From Paragemmobacter kunshanensis (GTDB lineage: Bacteria > Pseudomonadota > Alphaproteobacteria > Rhodobacterales > Rhodobacteraceae), in NCBI RefSeq assembly GCF_011059185.1, contig NZ_JAALFE010000011.1:89870-153869 (forward strand): DNA of 64,000 nucleotides, given 5' to 3'. The position numbers were made by a program, and so were the translations under genes. Shown here one piece after another: positions 1-9,122 of the stretch. Every line of letters starts with the position of its first letter. Position 1 is the first letter of the stretch. The notes below the pieces were generated by a model. The model saw nothing but the letters and a program-made list of their open reading frames with translations. It was not told the DNA's origin and searched no databases.

Positions 1-67
1 ATCTCCCAGCCAGCCCATGCGGTCAGCCCGGCGCCCCTGCCCCTTCATCCCAGAGAAAGTTGGCGAG

Positions 68-247
68 ATGATCCGTTTTCCCCGCATGACATACCGACCG
101 CTGGCCGCAGGTCCGTCCCCGGCACTGGTCCCGAACCTTTCCCCGGACATGGCCGATCTGCTGCGCCAGGCGCTGACGGGTTGGATGCCCGGCAGCGCCG
201 CTTCGGGGCTGGAGGCCCTGTTCGACCGGATGGAGGCAGGCCGATGA
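68..247 (+). CDS. Small hypothetical protein upstream of hemP
   Basis: Open frame of 59 codons from ATG 68 to the TGA at 245-247. The stop overlaps the ATG of hemP (ATGA at 244-247), which suggests translational coupling. The product is proline- and leucine-containing, with no signal peptide or clear membrane segment. I do not recognise a family. A longer frame back to position 17 is open, but its start is less attractive. The coupling to an iron/haem gene hints at a role in iron homeostasis, which is inference only. Confidence 0.5.
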   Translation: MIRFPRMTYRPLAAGPSPALVPNLSPDMADLLRQALTGWMPGSAASGLEALFDRMEAGR

Positions 248-438
248 ACATGCGTCCCGATCCGATGCGCCTGCAGGGCGCGCAGCCCCGCCCGGTGGTG
301 ACGCTGCCGCAGGATGCGGCCCCGATGCATGATGCCCGCGTCCTGACGCGGGGGGGCGTGCAGGCCCGCATCCTGCTGGATGGACAGGTCTATGCCCTGC
401 GCATCACGCGGGCGGGCAAGCTGATCCTGACGAAATAG
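244..438 (+). CDS. hemP: Hemin uptake protein HemP
   Basis: A 64-residue protein ending in the characteristic HemP tail (LRITRAGKLILTK), preceded by a segment (QARILLDGQVYALRI) that matches the family pattern of a short beta-hairpin domain. HemP proteins are 50-70 residues long, occur in haem or iron uptake loci of proteobacteria and are usually Fur-controlled. In-frame upstream codons exist, but ATG 244 gives the usual family length and overlaps the preceding stop. No Fur box was identified by eye. No haem receptor or ABC transporter is adjacent in the window. Confidence 0.82.
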   Translation: MNMRPDPMRLQGAQPRPVVTLPQDAAPMHDARVLTRGGVQARILLDGQVYALRITRAGKLILTK

Positions 439-511
439 GCACGCCCCCTGCGGTGGTGCCCGCGCTTCGGGGTGAAGTGACAGGGCGCGCGGGGCGGTGT
501 AAGGCTCCGGC

Positions 512-1846
512 ATGACCGATGCGCGCGCCGTTTCCCCGCCCGATGCACCGCCGCCTTCGGCGGTGCTGTCGGTCGTGCTGGGGCTGGGGCGGGTGCTGGG
601 GCCTGCCCTTGCGGCGGTGGCTTTGCGGGTGCGGCGGGCGCGTGGCAAGGAAGACCCGGCGCGCTGGCGCGAGAAGCTGGGGCGGACCGCCCTGCCACGC
701 CCGGACGGGGCGCTGATCTGGGTTCATGCGGTAAGTGTGGGGGAAAGCCTGTCGGTGCTGCCCCTGTTGCAGGCGCTGACGGCGCGGGGCGACCTGCATG
801 TGCTGCTGACCTGCACCACGGTGACGGCGATGGATCTGATGCAGGGCCGCGTGCCGGATCGGGTGATCCTGCAATATCTGCCGGTGGATGTGCCGGGGCC
901 GGTGGAGCGGTTCCTCGCGCATTGGCGGCCCGATGTCGCGGTGATGGTGGAGAGCGAGTTCTGGCCGCGGCTGATCCATTCCACCCATCGGCGGGGCATC
1001 CCGCTGATTCTGGCCAATGCGCGGATGTCGGACCGGTCGGCCGCGCGCTGGGCGCGGATGCGGGGCGTGGCGGCGGCGATCCTTGGGCGCTTTGCCGCAC
1101 TGGTGGCAACGGATGGCGCGATGGCCGAACGTCTGGTGGCGCTGGGCGCGGATCCGGCGCGGGTGCGGGTGACGGGCACGCTGAAGCGGGGGGCGGCGCG
1201 GCTGCCGGTGGATGCGGCGGAACGGGCGCGGCTGGGCGCGGCGCTGGCGGGCCGGCCGGTCTGGCTGGCGGCATCGACCCATCCGGGCGAGGAGGCGGCG
1301 GTGCTGGCGGCGCATCGCGCGCTTTGCGCGGAGCGGCCCGAGGCGATGCTGATCCTGGCCCCGCGCCATCCGCCGCGCGGCGACGAGGTGGCGGGGCTGG
1401 TCGCGGCGGCGGGGCTGGAACAGAGCCGCCGCAGCCAGGGCGAGGCCCCGGGGGGACAGGTCTACCTGGCCGATACGCTGGGCGAGATGGGGCTTTGGTT
1501 CGATCTCTGCCCGGTCTCTTTCATCGGGGGGTCGCTGGTGCAGGGGATCGGGGGCCACAATGCCTATGAGCCGGCGCTGCATGGCTCGGCCATCCTGCAT
1601 GGGCCGCATGTGGGCAATTTCGCCGATCTCTATGCCCGGCTGGACGGCGCGGGCGCGGCGCGGGTGGTGGGCGATGCGGCGGCGCTGGCGCATGCGGTGG
1701 CGGCGTTGAGCGGCGATCCCGCGGCGCGGGCGGGCCTGACGGCGGCGGCCGAGGCGGTGCTGGCGGCCGAGGCGGACGGGGTGGCCGAGACGGCGGGCCT
1801 GATCCTGGGGCTGCTGCCGGTGGCAACACCTACCAGGTCTTGTTGA
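512..1846 (+). CDS. waaA: 3-deoxy-D-manno-octulosonic acid (Kdo) transferase
   Basis: A 444-residue GT30-family enzyme that transfers Kdo from CMP-Kdo to lipid IVA at the cytoplasmic face of the inner membrane. It has an N-terminal hydrophobic anchor (residues about 10-35), the KdtA signature around residues 68-85 (IWVHAVSVGESLSVLPLL), the VMVESEFWPRLI segment near residue 146, and a C-terminal donor-binding half with the GGSLVQGIGGHNAYEPALHG motif near residue 345. Length is close to E. coli WaaA (425). It ends head-to-head with the acyltransferase gene, the 3 prime ends overlapping by 17 bp. Together with the next two genes it forms a lipid A/core assembly block. Confidence 0.93.
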   Translation: MTDARAVSPPDAPPPSAVLSVVLGLGRVLGPALAAVALRVRRARGKEDPARWREKLGRTALPRPDGALIWVHAVSVGESLSVLPLLQALTARGDLHVLLTCTTVTAMDLMQGRVPDRVILQYLPVDVPGPVERFLAHWRPDVAVMVESEFWPRLIHSTHRRGIPLILANARMSDRSAARWARMRGVAAAILGRFAALVATDGAMAERLVALGADPARVRVTGTLKRGAARLPVDAAERARLGAALAGRPVWLAASTHPGEEAAVLAAHRALCAERPEAMLILAPRHPPRGDEVAGLVAAAGLEQSRRSQGEAPGGQVYLADTLGEMGLWFDLCPVSFIGGSLVQGIGGHNAYEPALHGSAILHGPHVGNFADLYARLDGAGAARVVGDAAALAHAVAALSGDPAARAGLTAAAEAVLAAEADGVAETAGLILGLLPVATPTRSC

Positions 1847-2720
1847 TCATCTTCCAGCGCCTGTGCGTCCAGAGCCACTGGTCCATATGGGCGCGGACCT
1901 GTGCCTCGAGGCTGTCGTTCAGGGCCTGGGTCATGGTTTCGGGATCGCCATGGGGGATCGGGGCCTCGATCACCATGTCGAAGCCGCCATCGGGGCGGCG
2001 GATGCCATAGGTGGGCACCACCAGCGCGTCGTAGCGCAGCGCCATTTCGGCGGGGGAGAGGGCGGTGAGCGCCTCATGCCCGAAGAAGCGCAGGATCGCG
2101 CCGTCGCCCATCGACTGATCCAGCACCACGCCGACCATGCCCCCGCCCTTGAGGAAGCGGACCATATCGGCGAGCCCCTTGCGCCCGCGCGGGAAAAGCG
2201 GCGTGCCGATGCGCGAGATGGCGGCGACGTAGTGATGGTTGAAGAAGGGGTTGTCCATCGGGCGGTAAAGGCCGCCCACGCGGTAGCCGCGGGCGATCAG
2301 GCCGCCGCGGATGGCGTCGTAATTGCCCAGATGCCCGGTGACGAGCAGGACGGGGCGGCCGGTGCGATGCGCCTCTTCCAGGGCGGCAACCCCGGCGCCT
2401 TGCAGGGGTTCGCGCGCCACGCGGGCCACGAATTCCGGGCCGGAATAGAGTTCGGCCAGCGTGCGGCCGATGCTGCGCGGCACGTCGCGGACAAGGCGCG
2501 CGACTTCGGCTTCGGGCAGGTCGGGGCGGACGAGGGCGAGGTTTTCGCGGATGCGTTTGCGCCAGCCTGCCAGGGGGGCGACGATGCGCGTCATCAGCGC
2601 GGCGGCAAGGCTGCGGCGGGCGTCGAAGGGCAGGCTGAGGACAAGCCAGAGCGCGGCGCGGATCAGGCGATCCGTGATCCATGCGCCGATGCGGCCTGCT
2701 TTGTCGGACCTGACGGCCAT
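1830..2720 (-). CDS. LpxL/HtrB-type lipid A biosynthesis acyltransferase
   Basis: A 296-residue lysophospholipid acyltransferase-family protein. It carries the catalytic HxxxxD motif in TGHLGNYDA (about residue 130), the YRPMDNPFF substrate-binding segment and the late VVLDQSMGDG block typical of LpxL/LpxM enzymes. These add a secondary acyl chain to Kdo2-lipid IVA from acyl-ACP at the inner membrane. An N-terminal hydrophobic helix (about residues 20-38) fits membrane anchoring. It is convergent with waaA and divergent from the GT4 gene. Which secondary acylation it performs (LpxL or LpxM) cannot be decided from sequence alone. Confidence 0.9.
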   Translation of the reverse strand: MAVRSDKAGRIGAWITDRLIRAALWLVLSLPFDARRSLAAALMTRIVAPLAGWRKRIRENLALVRPDLPEAEVARLVRDVPRSIGRTLAELYSGPEFVARVAREPLQGAGVAALEEAHRTGRPVLLVTGHLGNYDAIRGGLIARGYRVGGLYRPMDNPFFNHHYVAAISRIGTPLFPRGRKGLADMVRFLKGGGMVGVVLDQSMGDGAILRFFGHEALTALSPAEMALRYDALVVPTYGIRRPDGGFDMVIEAPIPHGDPETMTQALNDSLEAQVRAHMDQWLWTHRRWKMINKTW

Positions 2721-2866
2721 GCTTCCCCTGCCCCTTTACGGACCTTGCGGGATATATCGCCCCCCTGCCGTCGCCACAACCCGACCGCTTTGCCTGCGCC
2801 GGTCGGGGGCGTTGACATCGGGCCTTGGGGCAAGGTCTATGGGCCAGAGCCCCAGCGGATGACCCC

Positions 2867-3931
2867 ATGACCAAGGCGCCCGAGCTTTATGTCACCAACC
2901 TCAATCCCCGGTTCACCGGGGTATCGGCCACGGCGGCGGCGGTGCTGGCCTGTCAGGCGCGGCAGATGCGGGTGGTGCTGGTGGGCCATGCCCTGCCCGG
3001 CTGCCCGGAGCCGGTGACGCGGCGGGCGGCGCTGGCCTTGGCGCGCGAGGCGCCCGAGGGGCGGGCCTTTTCCATCTGGCATGTGCGCCGCAACCCCGAG
3101 ATGCAGCTTGCGCTTTTCGCCCGCGATGTGCTGCGCCTGCCGGTGCGGATCGTCTTTACCAGCGCGGCGCAGCGGCGGCATTCGGCCTGGCCGCGCTGGC
3201 TGATCTCGCGGATGGATGCGGTGATCGCGACGACGGAAGCGGCAGCGGGTTTCGTGCCGGACTGCCGGGCGGTGGTGCCGCATGGGGTGGATACGGCGCG
3301 CTTCGCCCCGGCGGCGGACAGGGCGGCGGCCTGGCGGGCGAGCGGGTTTCCGGGCGACTATGGCATCCTGACCGTGGGGCGCATCCGGCCCGAGAAGGGG
3401 ACGGATCTTTTCGTGCGGGCGATGATCCGGGCGCTGCCCGCCCTGCCCGGCGCGGTGGCGGTGGTGGCAGGAATGGCCAAGGGCGGGGATGAGGCATTCC
3501 TCGAGGGGCTGAAGGCGGAGGTGGCGGCGGCGGGGCTGGGGGGCCGGATCCTTTTTCCCGGCGAAGTGGCGGCGGAGCGGATGCCCGCGCTGATGCAGGG
3601 GGCGGGCCTTCTGATGGCGCTGCCGCGATATGAGGGCTATGGCGTGACGCCGATCGAGGCGATGGCCTGCGGCGTGCCGATCATCGCCTCGCGGACCGGG
3701 CATTTCCAGGAATTCGCGGGCCGCGCGGGGGGGAATGATCAGGCGGGGCTGGTGGTGCCGCTGGAGGATTGGCAGGCGGCGGCAGAGGCGGCGGTGGCGC
3801 TGCTGTCGGACGCGCCGCGCCATGCCGCATGGGCCGCGGCGGCGCGGGAGCGCGCGCTGCGCCTGTTCGGGGTGGAGCGGGAGGCCGCGGGGATCCGGGC
3901 CGTCTATGACGATCTCTGGGCGGGACGGTGA
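2867..3931 (+). CDS. GT4 family glycosyltransferase (LPS core type)
   Basis: A 354-residue GT-B glycosyltransferase. Features seen are PHGVDTARFAP (about residue 140), TVGRIRPEKGTDLF (about 170), and the family 1/4 donor-binding block with E-x7-E character in RYEGYGVTPIEAMACGVPII (about 258-277). ATG 2867 is chosen; an in-frame TTG further upstream would add 14 unconvincing residues. The location next to waaA and a lipid A acyltransferase suggests a sugar transfer in LPS inner core synthesis; the sugar and acceptor cannot be told. It ends 10 bp before the convergent manC. Confidence 0.85.
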   Translation: MTKAPELYVTNLNPRFTGVSATAAAVLACQARQMRVVLVGHALPGCPEPVTRRAALALAREAPEGRAFSIWHVRRNPEMQLALFARDVLRLPVRIVFTSAAQRRHSAWPRWLISRMDAVIATTEAAAGFVPDCRAVVPHGVDTARFAPAADRAAAWRASGFPGDYGILTVGRIRPEKGTDLFVRAMIRALPALPGAVAVVAGMAKGGDEAFLEGLKAEVAAAGLGGRILFPGEVAAERMPALMQGAGLLMALPRYEGYGVTPIEAMACGVPIIASRTGHFQEFAGRAGGNDQAGLVVPLEDWQAAAEAAVALLSDAPRHAAWAAAARERALRLFGVEREAAGIRAVYDDLWAGR

Positions 3932-3941
3932 ACCCGCAGGC

Positions 3942-5372
3942 TCAGCCCTTCGCCCCCTGCCCGCGGGAATAGATATCCTCGTAGCGGATGATGTCATCCT
4001 CGCCCAGATAGGCGCCGGTCTGCACCTCGATCAGGACCATGGGCACCTTGCCGGGGTTCTCCATCCGGTGCTTGGCCCCAAGGGGGATGTAGACGGACTG
4101 GTTTTCCGTCACCAGATGGACGCTGTCATCCACGGTGACGCGGGCGGTGCCGTTGACCACGATCCAGTGTTCGGACCGGTGCATGTGCGATTGCAGGGAC
4201 AGCGCCGCGCCGGGTTTGACGACGATCCGCTTGACCTGAAAGCGGTCGGACAGGGCAAGGGTTTCGAACCAGCCCCAGGGGCGGTGATCGCGGGGGAAAG
4301 CCTCGGCCTGTTTGGCGCCCTTGGCCTGCAGCACCTCGACCGCGCGCTTCACATCCTGCGCGCGGGACCGGTCGGCCACGAGGACAGCATCGCCGGTGGC
4401 GATGGCAATGATGTCCTTCAGCCCGATCCCCACCAGTTCGACATCGCCATCCTCGGCCCTGAGGAGGGTGTTGTCGCAGTCGATGGCCACGGCATTGCCG
4501 CCCAGCGCATTGCCGCGCGCGTCAGCGGCCATTTCCGTGGCCACCGCATCCCAGCCGCCCAGATCGGACCAGCCCGCGCCAAAGGGCACGGCCACCAGAT
4601 TGCCCGCCCGTTCCATCACCGCATAGTCGATCGAGATCGCCTCGGCCCCTTTCCAGGCGGTTTCCTCAAGGCGGAGGAAGCCCAGATCAGGGCGCGCGGC
4701 ATCGACCGCCGCGCGGACCGGGGGCAATAGGCCCGGCGCATGGGTGGCGAAGGCGTCGATCATGGTGCCGGCGGTAAAGAGGAAGATCCCCGCATTCCAC
4801 AGGAAATTGCCTGAGGCGAGCATCGCCTCGGCGGCGTCGCGCTTCGGTTTCTCGACAAAGCGGGCCAGATCGACGGGCACGCCATCGGCGGCGGGGCCGG
4901 TGAGTTCCAGCCAGCCATAGCCGGTTTCGGCCCGGGTGGGGCGGATGCCGAAGGTGACGATGCGGCCCGCGCGGGCCGCGGTTTCGCCCGCGCGGACGGC
5001 GGCCCGGAAGGCCGCGGCATCGGGGACCACATGATCGGAAGGCGCGACCAGCATCAGCGCCGAAGGATCGGTCTGCGCCAAATGCAGGGCGGCGGCCAGC
5101 ACCGCGGGCGCGGTGTTGCGGCCTTCGGGTTCGATCAGCACGGTGCCGGGATCGACGCCCGCGGCCTGCAGCTGTTCGGTCACGATGAAGCGGTAATCCG
5201 AACCGGTGATCACGAGGGGGGCCGCAAAACCTTCGCCGGAAAGGCGGCGGGCCGAGGCCTGGAACAGGCTTTCCTCGCCGATCAGGCGGGTGAACTGCTT
5301 GGGAAAGCTCTTGCGCGACAGCGGCCAGAGCCGGGTTCCCGAACCCCCGCACAACAGAACCGGATGGATCAT
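3942..5372 (-). CDS. manC: Mannose-1-phosphate guanylyltransferase / mannose-6-phosphate isomerase
   Basis: A 476-residue bifunctional type II PMI/GMP enzyme making GDP-mannose for polysaccharide or LPS. The N-terminal nucleotidyltransferase domain begins with the pyrophosphorylase signature LCGGSGTRLWPLSR (residues 7-20) and contains FVEKP near residue 170. The C-terminal cupin isomerase domain shows LQSHMHRSEHWIVV, with metal-binding His residues, near residue 395. Length matches the AlgA/CpsB/ManC family (about 470-480). AAGG lies a few bases upstream of the start. It is convergent with the glycosyltransferase gene. Confidence 0.95.
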   Translation of the reverse strand: MIHPVLLCGGSGTRLWPLSRKSFPKQFTRLIGEESLFQASARRLSGEGFAAPLVITGSDYRFIVTEQLQAAGVDPGTVLIEPEGRNTAPAVLAAALHLAQTDPSALMLVAPSDHVVPDAAAFRAAVRAGETAARAGRIVTFGIRPTRAETGYGWLELTGPAADGVPVDLARFVEKPKRDAAEAMLASGNFLWNAGIFLFTAGTMIDAFATHAPGLLPPVRAAVDAARPDLGFLRLEETAWKGAEAISIDYAVMERAGNLVAVPFGAGWSDLGGWDAVATEMAADARGNALGGNAVAIDCDNTLLRAEDGDVELVGIGLKDIIAIATGDAVLVADRSRAQDVKRAVEVLQAKGAKQAEAFPRDHRPWGWFETLALSDRFQVKRIVVKPGAALSLQSHMHRSEHWIVVNGTARVTVDDSVHLVTENQSVYIPLGAKHRMENPGKVPMVLIEVQTGAYLGEDDIIRYEDIYSRGQGAKG

Positions 5373-5616
5373 CTGGCCTTACCCTTTTGAAAGGCGAAAA
5401 ATATCGCAGCATCGTTGCCGGATTTTGGCGGCCGGGGCAACCCCGGCGCGGGGGGGGGAAGGACTCGCGACCAAAGTCGTCTTGTGGGGGTTGCGGAGGC
5501 GATATACCGCATTGGCCATATCCGGCCCTGCGCGGCGCGGGCATTTGTCCAGGATCAAGGCGCACTGTGCCGGGGGGCCGCAGGGTGGCCAGGTCGGCGG
5601 GGGCAGAGGGGGCGAC

Positions 5617-6576
5617 ATGCAGATTTCGGCCAGCCAGCATATCGAGCGGATCGAAAGCGCCATTCGGGGCGGGCTGGCGGCGCGGTCGCCGGTGGCGGCA
5701 TCCTGGGCGCGGTCGGCCACGCTGCACCGGCTGGACCCGGCGGCGCGCAAGGCCGAGGGGCGGCTGACCGCGGGGGAAATCGCGCTGGCGCGCGAAAGGC
5801 TGGGCGCGCTGCTGCCGCTGGCCGCGCCGCATCTGGACCGTCTGTTCCTGACGGTGGGCGGACTGGGGGCCTGCATCGTGCTGGCTGATGCCGAAGGGAT
5901 CGCGCTGGAGCGGCGGGGCCATGCGGGGGATGACGCGGCCTTCGAGGCGGCCGGGCTGTGGACGGGAACCCTGTGGTCCGAGGCGCAGGCGGGCACGAAC
6001 GGGATCGGCACCTGCCTGGCCGAGGGGCGGGCGGTGACGATCCATCGCGACCAGCATTTCCTGGCGCGCAATATCGGGCTCAGCTGTTCCTCGGCGCCGG
6101 TGCATGGGCCGGGGGGGCAGATGCTGGCGGTGATCGACGTCTCGACCGCGCGGATGGACCTGCCCGAGGCGATCGGCGGGCTGATCGGCGCAACCGTGGC
6201 CGAGGCGGCGCGGCGGCTGGAGGCGGATCTGTTCGCCGCGGAATTCCCGGGCGCGCGGCTGGTTCTGGTGCCGGGAACGGACCGGGCGGGCGGCGCGCTG
6301 CTGGCGGTGGATGCGGATGACCTGGTGATCGGGGCGACGCGGGCGGCGCGGGTGCAGTTGAACCTGACGGGGGATCTGGCGGCGACGCCGCGCCCGGTGG
6401 CGGATGTGCTGGGCCTTGAGGCGCGGGACGGGTTCGATGCGGCGGAACGGGCGGTGCTGACACGGGCGCTGGCGCGGTCCGGGGGGAATGTCTCGGCCGC
6501 GGCGCGCGCGCTGGGGCTGAGCCGGGCGACCCTGCATCGCAAGCTGGAGCGCCGCCCTTCGGGGCGGGGCTGCTAG
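5617..6576 (+). CDS. AcoR-like regulator: GAF domain plus Fis-type HTH, no AAA+ domain
   Basis: A 319-residue protein with an N-terminal GAF-type sensor (about residues 70-200; SEAQAGTNGIGTCLAEGR and SCSSAPVHGPGGQMLAVIDVS are typical of AcoR/DhaR sensors) and a C-terminal Fis-family helix-turn-helix (GGNVSAAARALGLSRATLHRKL, about 287-308). The central sigma-54-interacting AAA+ ATPase of full-length AcoR is absent, so it cannot act as a conventional sigma-54 activator. ATG 5617 follows a purine-rich GGGCAGAGGGGG. It is monocistronic; flanking genes are on the opposite strand, so the target is unknown. Confidence 0.8.
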   Translation: MQISASQHIERIESAIRGGLAARSPVAASWARSATLHRLDPAARKAEGRLTAGEIALARERLGALLPLAAPHLDRLFLTVGGLGACIVLADAEGIALERRGHAGDDAAFEAAGLWTGTLWSEAQAGTNGIGTCLAEGRAVTIHRDQHFLARNIGLSCSSAPVHGPGGQMLAVIDVSTARMDLPEAIGGLIGATVAEAARRLEADLFAAEFPGARLVLVPGTDRAGGALLAVDADDLVIGATRAARVQLNLTGDLAATPRPVADVLGLEARDGFDAAERAVLTRALARSGGNVSAAARALGLSRATLHRKLERRPSGRGC

Positions 6577-6646
6577 GGCCGCGCGGCGAAGGGATCGGGC
6601 ACGGGCCGGAGGGTTTCCCGTCCCCCGGCCCGGCCTGACCCACGTC

Positions 6647-8353
6647 CTAGCCTGTCTGCGCCATGCGACAGGTTCCGACGCGGTCAAGGGCGGGGTCGCG
6701 GGCCTTGGTGGAGATGTCCAGAAGGCCCAGGACGGAGTGGAAGAGATTGTCCTGGCTGGCGGGTTCCTGCGCGCGGGCGCGCAGGCAATCCATGTCGAGC
6801 CCAAGCGCATCGCGGAAACCTTCGCCCAGCCACAGCACCATCGGCACGCGGGTCTGTGTCTCGGGTGCCATGAAGAGCGGGGCGGCATGCAGGTAGAGCC
6901 CGCCTTCGCCCAGCGATTCGCCATGGTCGGAGAGATAGAGCATGGCCGTCAGGGCCTTGTCGGTGGCGGCCAGCATGTCGATGCTGCGCGACAGGACGTG
7001 ATCGGTTTCCAGCATGCCGTTGTCATAGGCGTTGACGATTTCGGGAAGGGTGCAATCGGCGAATTCGACGCTTTGGCAATCGGGGGTGAATTGCGCCCTT
7101 TCGCGGGGATAGCGCAGGTAATAGGCCGGGCCGTGATTGCCGATCATGTGCAGGACAAGGACGGTGTTCTGCGTGATCCCGGCCAGGGTGCTTTCGATGA
7201 CGGGCAGGAAGACCTCATCGGTGCATTCGACGGCGCAGGCGGCGGGATCGAGCGTGGCATCCACCCTGTCCCATCCGGTGCGGGCGGCGATCTGCTGATC
7301 GCCGGTATTGTTGTCGATCCAGCGGGTGGCAAAACCCGCGCGGGCCAGCACGTCGAGCAGGTTTTCCTGCGACAGGAAGCCGTCACGGGAATAATCGGCC
7401 TGGGCAAGCGGCGAGAACATGCAGGGCAGCGAGACAGCGGTAGAGGTGCCGCAGGAGGCGACATCGGGGAAGTTGATCACCCCGCGTTCGGCAAGGCCAG
7501 GCGTTGTCTGCCGGTCATAACCGTTCAGCCCGAAATTCTGCGCCCGCGCCGTTTCGCCTGCAAAGAGGACGAGGAGGACGGGCTTTTGCGCGGCAGCCAG
7601 CAGCGGCCCGGGGCGGGCATCGGTGGCGACGGTGCGCAGTTCCACCCGGCCGGATTTCCATTGCTGCTTGCCATAGCGGGCGACGGCGCCGATGGTTGCG
7701 CCTGGCTGATAGGCGGCGAGAAGTTCCTTCCTTTCGCGAAGAACGGCAGAGAATGTTTTGAAATCGCTGAACAAACCGCCAACAAGGACGGCAAGGCACA
7801 GGGTCACGCCAAGGGGCCAGCGCCAAAGCTGGTGCCAGCGCCCGACGCGCGCGACGCGCGGCCAGAAGACCAGCGCGGCGGGCAGGACCCCGGTCAGGAT
7901 GATGGCGCGCAGCGCGCCCGGCGTGACGAGGTGGCGCGATTCCGTGACGGTGGTTTCGAAGATGTTGCGCACCATCTCGCGGTCGATGAGGATGCCCATG
8001 CTCTGTTCGAAATGGTTCGCGCTGGCCGATACCAGGATCAGCAGGGCGGCGATGGGGCGCTGCAGGCGGCCGGGTCCGAAGAATTCCAGCGTGAGCATGG
8101 TCAGCGCGAAGATCGACAGGGTGAAAAGCGCGTATTGCAGCGGCGTGTCACCGAAGATTTCCCCCATATGCCGCCAGAAGCCCGCATTCAGCATGGCAAG
8201 GATATAGGCCGAGACGATCAGGTTGAGCGCGGTATGGCCGATGATGGGGCGCGGCAGCGGGTGGGAGCGGAGGCCCGCGAGAAGGCCCGGCAGGCGGGTG
8301 GCAAGGGCGGCGCCCGAAAGGGGGGCGCGGCTGTCATCGGGATGGTCGGTCAT
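6647..8353 (-). CDS. eptA: Lipid A phosphoethanolamine transferase
   Basis: A 568-residue inner-membrane protein with about five N-terminal membrane segments (residues about 38-205) and a periplasmic alkaline-phosphatase-fold domain. The catalytic region has FAGETAR (metal Glu near 267), CGTSTAVSLPCMFS (residues 301-314, holding the threonine nucleophile) and YLSDHGESLGE (metal Asp/His). Paired cysteines (C301/C311, CAVEC) fit the disulfide-rich EptA/MCR fold. The family transfers phosphoethanolamine from phosphatidylethanolamine to lipid A and lowers polymyxin binding. It is divergent from a PmrAB-like pair with a 115-bp shared control region. Confidence 0.93.
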   Translation of the reverse strand: MTDHPDDSRAPLSGAALATRLPGLLAGLRSHPLPRPIIGHTALNLIVSAYILAMLNAGFWRHMGEIFGDTPLQYALFTLSIFALTMLTLEFFGPGRLQRPIAALLILVSASANHFEQSMGILIDREMVRNIFETTVTESRHLVTPGALRAIILTGVLPAALVFWPRVARVGRWHQLWRWPLGVTLCLAVLVGGLFSDFKTFSAVLRERKELLAAYQPGATIGAVARYGKQQWKSGRVELRTVATDARPGPLLAAAQKPVLLVLFAGETARAQNFGLNGYDRQTTPGLAERGVINFPDVASCGTSTAVSLPCMFSPLAQADYSRDGFLSQENLLDVLARAGFATRWIDNNTGDQQIAARTGWDRVDATLDPAACAVECTDEVFLPVIESTLAGITQNTVLVLHMIGNHGPAYYLRYPRERAQFTPDCQSVEFADCTLPEIVNAYDNGMLETDHVLSRSIDMLAATDKALTAMLYLSDHGESLGEGGLYLHAAPLFMAPETQTRVPMVLWLGEGFRDALGLDMDCLRARAQEPASQDNLFHSVLGLLDISTKARDPALDRVGTCRMAQTG

Positions 8354-8468
8354 GGGTCTTTCGCGGCTTGCTGTTGGATCGTCTTTCGCGCCCTGTCGCA
8401 GCCGAAGCTTGCAGCAAGCTTACGGAATGCCCCCTCGCGCGGTGGGGCGGGCTGCGCTAGAAGGGGGC
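8354..8468. promoter_or_regulatory. Divergent control region between eptA and the PmrAB-like genes, with AAGCTT direct repeat
   Basis: It contains AAGCTT-N5-AAGCTT at 8405-8421, a direct repeat with an 11-bp period. The same bases can be read as a 17-bp palindrome (AAGCTTGC-A-GCAAGCTT). OmpR-family regulators, including PmrA, bind direct half-sites spaced 11 bp apart, so this is a reasonable operator for the adjacent response regulator acting on itself and on eptA. The assignment is inferred from spacing and position. Confidence 0.5.
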
Positions 8469-9122
8469 ATGCGGCTCTTGCTGGTGGAAGATACCGAGGA
8501 TCTGGCGCAGACCGTCCTGCGGTTCCTGCGGGGCGAAGGGCATGCGGTGGACCATGCCGCCGATGCCGAAACGGCCGAGGCCGCGCTGGCGGTGGCGGAC
8601 TATGCCTGCGTCATCCTCGATCTGGGCCTGCCGGACAGGCCGGGGATCGAGGTGCTGAAGGCGCTGCGCCGGGCCGGGGACCGGACGCCGGTACTGATCG
8701 CCACGGCGCGCGACCAGATCAGCGACCGGATCGCAGGGCTGGATGCGGGGGCGGATGACTATGTGGTGAAGCCCTTTGACCTGCGCGAATTGTCGGCCCG
8801 CATCCGCGCCCATGCGCGGCGCGGCCAGGGGCTGCCGGAAACGCGGATCGGGCTGGCGGGGCTGGAAGTGGACCGGGCCGCCGCGCGGCTGTGGCGCGAC
8901 GGGGCGGAGATCCGCCTGACATCGCGCGAATGGGCCCTGTTCGATGCGCTGCTGGGCGCGCGGGGCCGGGTGCTGAGCAAGGCCGCGCTGGAAGAGGTGC
9001 TGGGCAGTTTCGACGCGATCATCGAGGGGAATGCGGTGGAGGTCTATGTCTCGCGTCTGAGGGGCAAGCTGGGCGCGGGCGTGATCGAGACGCGGCGCGG
9101 GCTGGGATATGTGCTGCCATGA
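8469..9122 (+). CDS. OmpR/PhoB-type response regulator (PmrA/QseB-like)
   Basis: A 217-residue response regulator. The receiver domain (1-115) has VEDTED (acidic pocket), phosphoacceptor Asp51 in VILDLGLPD, and Lys in DYVVKPFDLREL. The C-terminal winged helix (about 125-217) has LTSREWALFDALL and the [11 protein letters not shown] ending. ATG 8469 gives standard family length and lies 3 prime to GGGGG. Its stop overlaps the kinase ATG (ATGA at 9119-9122), so the two are co-translated. Location beside eptA suggests control of lipid A modification. Confidence 0.9.
   Translation: MRLLLVEDTEDLAQTVLRFLRGEGHAVDHAADAETAEAALAVADYACVILDLGLPDRPGIEVLKALRRAGDRTPVLIATARDQISDRIAGLDAGADDYVVKPFDLRELSARIRAHARRGQGLPETRIGLAGLEVDRAAARLWRDGAEIRLTSREWALFDALLGARGRVLSKAALEEVLGSFDAIIEGNAVEVYVSRLRGKLGAGVIETRRGLGYVLP

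Noticed and set aside
5431..5447. GCCGGGG-CAA-CCCCGGC hairpin upstream of manC
   Set aside because: Lies in a divergent promoter gap rather than after a gene and has no T tract; probably chance in GC-rich DNA.
4687..6924. Long minus-strand open frame of 745 codons over manC, the GAF/Fis gene and part of eptA
   Set aside because: Arg/Pro-rich, low-complexity translation in the shadow of three well-supported genes; a high-GC artefact.
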